Assembly (NCBI RefSeq): GCF_002252565.1
Contig: NZ_NPML01000013.1
Coordinates: 310,001 to 374,000, forward strand
Direction of reading: 5' to 3'
Source of the DNA: Petroclostridium xylanilyticum
GTDB lineage: Bacteria > Bacillota > Clostridia > SK-Y3
Length of the DNA: 64,000 nt
The notes beneath the pieces are model-generated. The model did not search any database. It was not told the DNA's origin and was given only the letters and a program-made list of their open reading frames with translations. Positions 57,644 to 64,000 of the stretch are shown here, piece by piece. Positions within the stretch are counted from its first letter, which is position 1. Every line of letters starts with the position of its first letter. The translations under genes were made by a program, and so were the position numbers.

Positions 57644-58447
57644 TTATCTTTTTAGGTTATTGGCAATTCCCAACATATCATCTGCTGTTTGCACAGATTT
57701 TGAATTGATTTCATAAGCTCTTTGAGCTACTATTAACCTAATCATTTCTTCCACTACCTGAACATTGGATGATTCCAAAAATCCCTGCATAATCACACTC
57801 GGCTTTTCTACCTCAGCTTCCAGCACCGGTTCACCGGACGCGGAAGACGGACTGACAAAGTTGGAGCCAATCTTTAGAAGGCCGTCCCTGTTAGGGAACT
57901 GAACAATCTTTATTGTTTGCCCTAACGGCTGTACCACATTGTCGCCATCAATATAAGACAATTCCCCGTGGGCCCCCACCGAAAGCCGGTTGATATCAAT
58001 GCCGGTAAGATTAATCTCGTTATCTCCGTCGTCTAATACAGGATATCCTTCCGAAGTTACCAATATTGCTTCTCCATCGTTAATGCTGATTTTAAAACTT
58101 CCATCCCGCGTATAGACCGTTTCCCCATTTGCATTCCTTACTGCAAAAAATCCTTCCCCGTCTATAGCAAAATCCAAAGGGTTATCAGTTTTCTCAAGGT
58201 TACCCATAGTATAGGTTGTTACCGTAGAAGTCGGTGTAACTCCATGACCTACCTGCAGGTTAACAGGCTTTCCCTGTCCTTCCAGCACGCTTGCCCTCGA
58301 GAGCGTTTCATATAACAGGTCTCTAAATTCTACTCTTTGTTTTTTATATCCGGTCGTATTCACATTTGAAAGATTGTTTGAAATTACATCAACATTAAGC
58401 TGCTGCGCTGACATGCCAGATGCCGCTGTCCATAATGCTCTCATCAT
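57644..58447 (-). CDS. flgG: Flagellar basal-body rod protein FlgG (FlhP type)
   Basis: 267 residues. The N-terminal rod motif MRALWTAASGMSAQQLNVDVISNNLSNVNTTGYKKQRVEFRDLLYE and the C-terminal QGFLESSNVQVVEEMIRLIVAQRAYEINSKSVQTADDMLGIANNL are hallmark flagellar axial sequences. The middle domain contains FAIDGEGFFAVRNANGETVYTRDGSF. It is one of two adjacent paralogues, equivalent to flhP next to mbl in Bacillus. CGGAGG precedes the ATG. Confidence 0.94.
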   Translation of the reverse strand: MMRALWTAASGMSAQQLNVDVISNNLSNVNTTGYKKQRVEFRDLLYETLSRASVLEGQGKPVNLQVGHGVTPTSTVTTYTMGNLEKTDNPLDFAIDGEGFFAVRNANGETVYTRDGSFKISINDGEAILVTSEGYPVLDDGDNEINLTGIDINRLSVGAHGELSYIDGDNVVQPLGQTIKIVQFPNRDGLLKIGSNFVSPSSASGEPVLEAEVEKPSVIMQGFLESSNVQVVEEMIRLIVAQRAYEINSKSVQTADDMLGIANNLKR

Positions 58448-58461
58448 AATAAAACCTCCGT

Positions 58462-59235
58462 TTATGTTCTTCCCACTTCATTAATCACTTTATCCAAAGT
58501 ATCGTCATAAGCTTTGATCACTTTCTGGTTTGCTTCATAGGATCTCATAACATTGATCATTTCTACCATTTCTTCGATAGAATTAATATTTGATCCCTCC
58601 ACGAATCCCTGGGCAACTTGCCCTTGAAATTGTTGGGTTTGCACACCTTCTTGTGCCTGTACCAGGTTATTCCCGTATTTTTGAAGCAAGGATGTATCAG
58701 CAAAGCCTGTAATTCTCAATGTATCTATGTATTCATCATTTAAATATATGCTTCCGTCTTCCTGTACAATAAAATTATCCGATTCAAGTTGGATATAGCC
58801 CTTTTGTCCTAAAACCCGATACCCTTCCCTTGTTACCAGATATCCCTGCCTATCAATTGTCCATGAGCCGTCCCGGGTGTACATTTCCCTATCTCCACCT
58901 TCTCCAGGAACGGCTACCGTAAAGAAGGCTGTATTACTGTTTTTAATGCTTAAATCGGTAGATTTGCCAGTTTTAAGCAGTGTCCCCTGGGTATAATCAG
59001 TATATATCTGCACTACATCACTCCCCAAACTCATATTCCCTATACGTGCCGAAGGAGGCTGTCCCTTTTTCATATCATTCATTCTCTTTGTAAGTAATTC
59101 CGGAAATGTCTGAGAAACTGCAATATCTTTCTTGTATCCTGTAGTAGATCCATTTGCCAGGTTATTGGCTATAATATCCATCTTCTTTTGTGCTTTCAGC
59201 ATACTGCTTGACGAAGTATATAAACCTCTTATCAC
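58462..59235 (-). CDS. Flagellar hook-basal body protein (FlhO/FlgF type)
   Basis: 257 residues with the same layout: MIRGLYTSSSSMLKAQKKMDIIANNLANGSTTGYKKD at the start and GFVEGSNINSIEEMVEMINVMRSYEANQKVIKAYDDTLDKVINEVGR at the end. It is the first of the pair, 14 bases before flgG, and corresponds to flhO, the distal or proximal rod subunit. GAGGTG lies before the ATG. It is co-oriented with mbl upstream (about 80 bases). Confidence 0.92.
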   Translation of the reverse strand: MIRGLYTSSSSMLKAQKKMDIIANNLANGSTTGYKKDIAVSQTFPELLTKRMNDMKKGQPPSARIGNMSLGSDVVQIYTDYTQGTLLKTGKSTDLSIKNSNTAFFTVAVPGEGGDREMYTRDGSWTIDRQGYLVTREGYRVLGQKGYIQLESDNFIVQEDGSIYLNDEYIDTLRITGFADTSLLQKYGNNLVQAQEGVQTQQFQGQVAQGFVEGSNINSIEEMVEMINVMRSYEANQKVIKAYDDTLDKVINEVGRT

Positions 59236-59318
59236 TGATTATCACCTCGTTTATCTTGTTCGGATATATTTTTTAAATCTGAAGAATATTATTCCAACAG
59301 CTAATTATGTAATATTTC

Positions 59319-60323
59319 CTAACGTTTTCCCCGTTCCCTGAGTACTTCTATGTTATCCAACGCTTTGCCCGTTCCCAGTGCAACACAAGAAATTGCATCA
59401 TCAGCAATAATTACGTTAATTCCCGTTTTCTCCTGAAGAAGCTTATCCAAACCATAGATTAAACTTCCTCCACCAGTTAATACAATACCTCTGTCACTTA
59501 TATCCGCTACTAATTCAGGTGGCGTCTTTTCCAGCACTCCATGCACAGCTTCAACAATACTCGCTACCGATTCCTCCAAAGCTTCCATCATTTCAGATGA
59601 AGTAACCGTAATTGTCCTGGGCAGCCCGGATATCAAATTTCTTCCCCGTACATCCATCGTAATCTCCTGCTCTCTTGGATAGGCAGAACCTATATTGATC
59701 TTCATCTCTTCCGCTGTTCTTTCACCGATCATAATATTATGCTTCTTGCGCATATACCTTACAATAGCTTCGTCAAACTTATCTCCTGCCACCTTGATAG
59801 AAGTGCTGACAACCGTTCCTCCTAAAGAAATAACTGCAATATCGGTAGTTCCTCCGCCAATATCTACCACCATGCTTCCGCAGGCTTTGGAGATATCTAT
59901 TCCTGCCCCAATTGCAGCAGCTATAGGTTCTTCAATTAAAAAAGTCTTTCGTGCTCCTGCCTGCATTGCCGCATCTATTACTGCCCTTTCCTCAACTTCC
60001 GTTACTCCGCTTGGCACACAAATAATGATACGCGGTTTAAAAATCCTGTACCCGCAAACCTTTTTTATAAAATATTTTAACATTCTTTCCGTTATGTCAT
60101 AATCAGAAATAACTCCATCCCTAAGTGGCCTTATTGCTACAATGTTTCCGGGAGTTCTTCCCAGCATTTTTCTTGCATCTTCACCGACTGCAAGAAGGCG
60201 GTTGGTATTTTTATCAATTGCAACCACTGACGGTTCTCTAAGTACTATACCCTTCCCTTTAATATAGACCAATACCGTTGCCGTACCTAAATCAATTCCT
60301 ATATCCTGACCAAAGCCGAACAA
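59319..60323 (-). CDS. mbl: MreB-like cell-shape actin (Mbl)
   Basis: 334 residues. The actin-type ATP motifs are GQDIGIDLGTATVLVYIKGKGIVLREPSVVAID at the start, IICVPSGVTEVEERAVIDAAMQAGARKTFLIEEPIAAAIGAGID near 105-150, SMVVDIGGGTTDIAVISLGG near 160 and GIVLTGGGSLIYGLDKLL near 285. It guides lateral wall synthesis. I place the start at TTG 60323 (MFGFGQDIG), 7 bases after GGAAG; the longer ATG reading adds a non-family head. Position beside spoIIID and flhO identifies it as mbl rather than mreB. Confidence 0.94.
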   Translation of the reverse strand: MFGFGQDIGIDLGTATVLVYIKGKGIVLREPSVVAIDKNTNRLLAVGEDARKMLGRTPGNIVAIRPLRDGVISDYDITERMLKYFIKKVCGYRIFKPRIIICVPSGVTEVEERAVIDAAMQAGARKTFLIEEPIAAAIGAGIDISKACGSMVVDIGGGTTDIAVISLGGTVVSTSIKVAGDKFDEAIVRYMRKKHNIMIGERTAEEMKINIGSAYPREQEITMDVRGRNLISGLPRTITVTSSEMMEALEESVASIVEAVHGVLEKTPPELVADISDRGIVLTGGGSLIYGLDKLLQEKTGINVIIADDAISCVALGTGKALDNIEVLRERGKR

Positions 60324-60694
60324 AATACATCTTCCTTTCAAACCGTAGAAAAACTCTACTCTTATTTTTTATCGTCAAGTTCACGCCATTACTTTAATTA
60401 TATATATTTTTTTTAAATTAGTAAAATAGTTTTCTATTGTTTTACGCAAAATTTACAACTCTGAACTATTTTCATACTATATTTATAATGATTTTACATG
60501 GCAGGTAAAGTCAATAAGTTCACGGTTCACGTTTCACAGTTCACGGTTCACAGTAAATAAATCCAGCATGTCAATCCGTGAACAATGAACTGCGAACTAT
60601 ATAATTTGGGTATTTCCCACTCTTCCCTGTAATATACCGCTAAAATCAAGCATATATATGTACAGAGCATTACGTAGTAAAGGGGGCCGCTCAG
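60324..60694. repeat. mbl-spoIIID intergenic region with GTTCACGGTTCAC repeat
   Basis: 371 bases between divergent genes. At 60518-60553 the units GTTCACGGTTCAC, GTTTCAC and GTTCACGGTTCAC lie in tandem. An inverted copy CCGTGAACAATGAACTGCGAAC is at 60576-60597, so a hairpin can form. The rest is AT-rich; no clear promoter seen. Confidence 0.7.
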
Positions 60695-60982
60695 TTGAAA
60701 GCTTATATAGAAGAACGAACAGTAGCGTTAGCTGAATACATTATTGAAAACAAAGCAACAGTAAGAGAAACTGCAAAGAAATTCGGGATATCAAAGTCAA
60801 CAGTACATAAAGATGTAACAGAGCGACTTCTAAAGATAAATCCTCAACTTGCAGAAAATGCTAAAATTATTCTGGAGGAAAATAAGGCTGAGAGGCATAT
60901 AAGAGGTGGCCTTGCCACCAAACAGAAATACAAAAAGGAGCTCAAAAAAACAAAAAATAAAACACATAAGTTCAGAGTATAA
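60695..60982 (+). CDS. spoIIID: Stage III sporulation transcriptional regulator SpoIIID
   Basis: 95 residues with a helix-turn-helix typical of SpoIIID: MKAYIEERTVALAEYIIENKATVRETAKKFGISKSTVHKDVTERLLKINPQLA, followed by a basic tail. It modulates sigma-E-dependent genes in the mother cell. The start is TTG, 8 bases after AAGGGGG. It faces away from mbl and converges on the spoIIQ-type gene, with its stop codon inside the shared terminator. In Bacillus it also neighbours mbl. Confidence 0.96.
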   Translation: MKAYIEERTVALAEYIIENKATVRETAKKFGISKSTVHKDVTERLLKINPQLAENAKIILEENKAERHIRGGLATKQKYKKELKKTKNKTHKFRV

Positions 60983-61000
60983 GCTCTGAACTTATGTGTT
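60961..61000. terminator. Bidirectional intrinsic terminator
   Basis: Perfect 17-base arms (60961-60977, 60984-61000) around TATAAG, with T-rich flank; contains the spoIIID stop codon. Confidence 0.9.
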
Positions 61001-61014
61001 TTATTTTCTATTAA

Positions 61015-61857
61015 TTAATTCGGTAAGTACGTTTTGGGGTCTACATTTTTCCCATCCTTAATTACTTCAAAATGTAAATGCGGTTGGTCTCCAATTTCAA
61101 AGATAGCCGTATCGCCTACCCCGCTTATTACTTCACCCTGTTTTACCTTTTGATTTTCTTTTACCATATTATCTGAAGACAAGTTACAATATTTTGTTTT
61201 TAGGCCGTTACCGTGGTTAATAATGATAGTAATTCCCAGACCATTATCTTTGTAAATCTTTTCTACCATACCATCAGCAGCTGCTTTTACCTGTGTACCT
61301 CTATCGCTTCTAATATCTATTCCACTGTGAGTACGCCATTCTTCTAAGGTTTTTGAATAAACTAGCTTTTCCATTGCATAATCCAGGATGATTTCTCCAC
61401 TTACAGGAGGCATCAGCCTGGTAATGGTCTTTGGCTTTTCTGTTGTTTTATCTGTCTGGGATTCTGACGGTTTAGCATCTTCTTTCTTTGTTACCGGCTG
61501 TTGAACGATGATAGGTGTTTTCGCCGATGATATTTCTTTATTTGTTCCTTCTGATTTTTTCACGCCATTTTCGTCAACAGCCTGCCTGGCTGTATCTTTT
61601 GGGTCGACATTGGCCGCTACAGGTACATCCGCTTGTTTAGATGCCTCTTCCCCAGGACTTTCTTCTACTGCCGGTTCGTCATCTACAATTCCATCTCTAG
61701 CGTAGAAGTCGAGATTAGTTCTGGTAACAAGTACTGCTGTAACACCTATAATAAGTACGCACATGAACAGAACTATGTAGAATCCCTTTTTATCTAGAAA
61801 TTGAATAAATTTGCCCCGAGAATTCGGATCGAGTTTACTAAAAAATGACTTTTTCAT
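61015..61857 (-). CDS. M23 peptidase, SpoIIQ type
   Basis: 280 residues. A basic N-terminus and one membrane helix at about 28-46 (FYIVLFMCVLIIGVTAVLV) precede a Lys/Glu/Pro linker (70-145) and a LytM domain (about 150-280). That domain has EWRTHSGIDIRSDRGTQVKAAADG, GLGITIIINHGNGLKTKYCNL and HLHFEVIKDGKNVDP. The zinc ligands HxxxD and HLH are present, so unlike Bacillus SpoIIQ it may be an active endopeptidase. The position between spoIIID and spoIID matches spoIIQ, which forms the forespore half of the engulfment channel. Confidence 0.88.
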   Translation of the reverse strand: MKKSFFSKLDPNSRGKFIQFLDKKGFYIVLFMCVLIIGVTAVLVTRTNLDFYARDGIVDDEPAVEESPGEEASKQADVPVAANVDPKDTARQAVDENGVKKSEGTNKEISSAKTPIIVQQPVTKKEDAKPSESQTDKTTEKPKTITRLMPPVSGEIILDYAMEKLVYSKTLEEWRTHSGIDIRSDRGTQVKAAADGMVEKIYKDNGLGITIIINHGNGLKTKYCNLSSDNMVKENQKVKQGEVISGVGDTAIFEIGDQPHLHFEVIKDGKNVDPKTYLPN

Positions 61858-61947
61858 TCAAAATTACACCTCCATATAATATTGTTGCCTGAATTGCCAA
61901 TATTATACTAGAAGGTATAATTCTGAAGTAAATTTTTTAATCAAACC

Positions 61948-62961
61948 TTAATTTTTAATTTTGGCATTTAATTCTTCACTCATTTTAACAATTTCTACAT
62001 CTTTATAATAGTGCTTCAAAATTTCCTCATAATATTTCCCCTGTTGCGCAAGGTAATTTGCACCATACTGACTCATGCCCACACCATGTCCGTTGCCTTT
62101 AACATTAAAAACTACCTTATCGTTGTCAATCGTTATAGTAAAGTTAGCTGAATTAAGTTCAAAGATCTTTCTTATTTCTGTCCCTTTAAAATCACAACCA
62201 CCGATTCTTATTGTTTTAATGCTTCCTCCTTCGGTTTTTTCAAATTTTTCTATAAAATCACCAGGATTACCTTCAAACTTTATTTCCGGCCTGACACTGC
62301 TTAACTTTTCCTTGAACTCAGTCAAAGTTATTTCCAATTTTGAGGTAAATTTAGGCGATGCTTCTTCCCCTTCACTGATAACGCTTCTAAGATATGGAAT
62401 TGTATTTGCCCACACTTCTTCTGAATTTTCAGTTCTTCCACTGCTGGTAGAATGGAAAACCGCATCAATAGGTTCATGTTCATAAGTTATAATCATATCG
62501 GTTGTTTCATCTACAGCCTTGTTAATTTTATCCCAATACTTCCCTGAAGATAATAATCCCCATTTCTCCAACGCTTTTTTTTTCGAAATCCACGCTTTAC
62601 AATGTGCAGGATTTGTGCATATATCGGCACCTTTATGTTCAGGCACATCAATGCCATTCTTTTCATTATTTATAAGCCTGTGATAGACATATGTCCTGGC
62701 TGCAACCGCCTGAGCTTTCAGTGCCTCAATATGAAAGCTGGCAGGCATTTCTGCTGCAACGACTCCTTTTAAATATTCATTAAAATTCATTTCCACCACT
62801 TTATCTTCCTCAGTAATATATACCTTGATGGTAAGCTGTGTTTCCTCAGCCTTTTTCGTCTTAGGTTGTGTACTGCTTTGACTGCATCCTTTCACAAGGA
62901 CGAGAGGAATAAATATAATAACAAACATTAAAAATATAACTGCATATCCTATCTGTTTCAT
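61948..62961 (-). CDS. spoIID: Stage II sporulation protein D
   Basis: A 337-residue lytic transglycosylase that drives engulfment together with SpoIIM and SpoIIP. The N-terminal membrane anchor (IGYAVIFLMFVIIFIPLVLV) is followed by the SpoIID domain: YLKGVVAAEMPASFHIEALKAQAVAARTYVYHRL with the catalytic Glu near residue 72, AVFHSTSSGRTENSEEVW and a C-terminal VKGNGHGVGMSQYGANYLAQQGKYYEEILKHYYKDVE. It lies just downstream of murA, as in Bacillus. Complete length. Confidence 0.96.
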   Translation of the reverse strand: MKQIGYAVIFLMFVIIFIPLVLVKGCSQSSTQPKTKKAEETQLTIKVYITEEDKVVEMNFNEYLKGVVAAEMPASFHIEALKAQAVAARTYVYHRLINNEKNGIDVPEHKGADICTNPAHCKAWISKKKALEKWGLLSSGKYWDKINKAVDETTDMIITYEHEPIDAVFHSTSSGRTENSEEVWANTIPYLRSVISEGEEASPKFTSKLEITLTEFKEKLSSVRPEIKFEGNPGDFIEKFEKTEGGSIKTIRIGGCDFKGTEIRKIFELNSANFTITIDNDKVVFNVKGNGHGVGMSQYGANYLAQQGKYYEEILKHYYKDVEIVKMSEELNAKIKN

Positions 62962-63068
62962 TTTCTTCCTCCCCTATACTTTGTCCATATTTCTATATAT
63001 ATGTCGTTTATGAATATTTTAGAATTAGAATAAAATAAATTATAAAATGCCCTAACAAAACATATATC

Positions 63069-64000
63069 TCATTCCGCGTCTATTCTCTTCATCTTCGCAC
63101 CTAACGATATCAGTTTTTTCTCAAACTCACAATACCCACGATCGATATGTTCAACGTCACTTATCTCCGTTTCCCCTTCTGCAGCAAGGCCTGCTAAGAC
63201 CAGGGCAGCACCTGCTCTTAGATCTGTAGCTTTCACTTGTGCTCCTGTAAGCTTCTTTATCCCTTCTATTACTGCTGATCTTCCTTCAATCTTTATATTT
63301 GCTCCCATTCTTTTTAATTCGCTGACATGCATAAATCTATTTTCAAATATAGTTTCAATGATTATGCTTGTCCCATCTATAATGCTCATAAGTGCCATAA
63401 ATTGTGACTGCATATCTGTCGGAAATCCTGGAAAAGGCAATGTCTTGATATCGGCTGGTTTAAATTTGTCTGTGGCACTAACAATAATTGAAGTATCCTC
63501 TTCTTTTACATCAACACCAATCTCCCTCATTTTTGCACTTACAGGTTTTAGATGATCAGGCACTACATTGTCAATTTTTATATTGCCTTTTGTTATTGCT
63601 GCAGCTACCATGAAGGTTCCGGCCTCTATCCGATCAGGAATAACAATATGATTGCATCCTTTTAAGCTTTTTACTCCGTTAATTTTTATAGTATCTGTCC
63701 CTGCTCCTTTGATATCTGCACCCATGGTAATTAAAAAATTTGCCAGGTCTACTATCTCAGGTTCAACCGCAGCATTTTCTATAATTGTCTGCCCTTCTGC
63801 CAGACAAGCTGCCATTAGTATGTTTTCAGTAGCTCCAACACTGGGAAAATCCAGATATATTTTTGCTCCTTTTAACTTTCTGGCTTTTGCTTCCACATAT
63901 CCGTGACCTTGTGTAATTTTTGCCCCCATAGCAGTAAAACCCTTTAGATGAAGGTCTATGGGTCTTGTTCCAATTGCACATCCTCCAGGTAAGGATATTC
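63069..64000 (-). CDS. murA: UDP-N-acetylglucosamine 1-carboxyvinyltransferase (5' end beyond window)
   Basis: The enzyme transfers enolpyruvate to UDP-GlcNAc, the first committed step of peptidoglycan synthesis. The frame continues beyond the edge: upstream of the internal ATG at 63929 it reads [19 protein letters not shown], which holds the fosfomycin-sensitive catalytic Cys. Visible parts then include [53 protein letters not shown] and [17 protein letters not shown]. About 310 of some 420 residues are in the window. It is the first gene of the spoIID and spoIIQ-type run. Confidence 0.97.
   Translation of the reverse strand, partial: ISLPGGCAIGTRPIDLHLKGFTAMGAKITQGHGYVEAKARKLKGAKIYLDFPSVGATENILMAACLAEGQTIIENAAVEPEIVDLANFLITMGADIKGAGTDTIKINGVKSLKGCNHIVIPDRIEAGTFMVAAAITKGNIKIDNVVPDHLKPVSAKMREIGVDVKEEDTSIIVSATDKFKPADIKTLPFPGFPTDMQSQFMALMSIIDGTSIIIETIFENRFMHVSELKRMGANIKIEGRSAVIEGIKKLTGAQVKATDLRAGAALVLAGLAAEGETEISDVEHIDRGYCEFEKKLISLGAKMKRIDAE

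Overview
The window looks like a chromosomal segment of an anaerobic, spore-forming, low-GC Firmicute of class Clostridia. The evidence is the set of endospore genes (spoIIE, yabP, yabQ, spoVT, spoVG, spoIIID, a spoIIQ-type M23 gene, spoIID), pyruvate:ferredoxin oxidoreductase, reverse rubrerythrin, flagellar rod genes, and strong AGGAGG-type ribosome binding sites with several TTG starts. I do not assign a genus.

Layout. 1-0.8 kb: 5' part of an IS110 transposase and its structured leader, a candidate bridge RNA. 0.9-4.7 kb: a secreted copper-amine-oxidase-like domain protein, guaB and dusB. 4.9-14.5 kb: a redox region with a 3'-truncated nifJ fused tail-to-tail to a broken DUF3787 gene, small membrane proteins, a CorC-like protein, reverse rubrerythrin and an intact nifJ. 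14.3-16.2 kb: a decayed DUF5317 gene, a large hairpin and an L,D-transpeptidase. 16.2-30.0 kb: an accessory catabolic island with an AEC permease, a tripartite tricarboxylate transporter (TctA, TctB, TctC), DapA-like, LarA-like, hydroxyacid dehydrogenase and HpcH/HpaI aldolase genes, a PrpR-like sigma-54 activator, a UroD-family protein and a GarR-like reductase. Three near-identical -24/-12 promoters in this island make it look like one sigma-54 regulon for an organic or sugar acid. 30.3-38 kb: YqxD, spoIIE, two tRNA clusters, a REP-associated (RAYT) transposase with its repeats, and a complete recent IS1595 copy.

38-64 kb is conserved core. It first follows the Bacillus spoVG-spoIIE neighbourhood (purR, spoVG, glmU, prs, pth, mfd, prsA-like, spoVT, spoVB/murJ-like, mazG, HU, yabO-like, yabP, yabQ, divIC, yabR, tRNAs, spoIIE). 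It then passes through murC and fabZ into the mbl neighbourhood (flgJ-like, two flgG-type rod genes, mbl, spoIIID, spoIIQ-type, spoIID, murA). These genes serve cell-wall precursor synthesis, septation, DNA repair and sporulation.

Intergenic spaces are rich in repeats: GGGGACGGTTC palindromes tied to the RAYT gene, GTTCACGGTTCAC hairpins, a nested inverted-repeat element at 7491-7640, and a perfect 60-bp palindrome at 26387-26446. The most interesting unexplained material is the sigma-54 island, the RAYT/REP pair, the IS110 leader and these palindromes.
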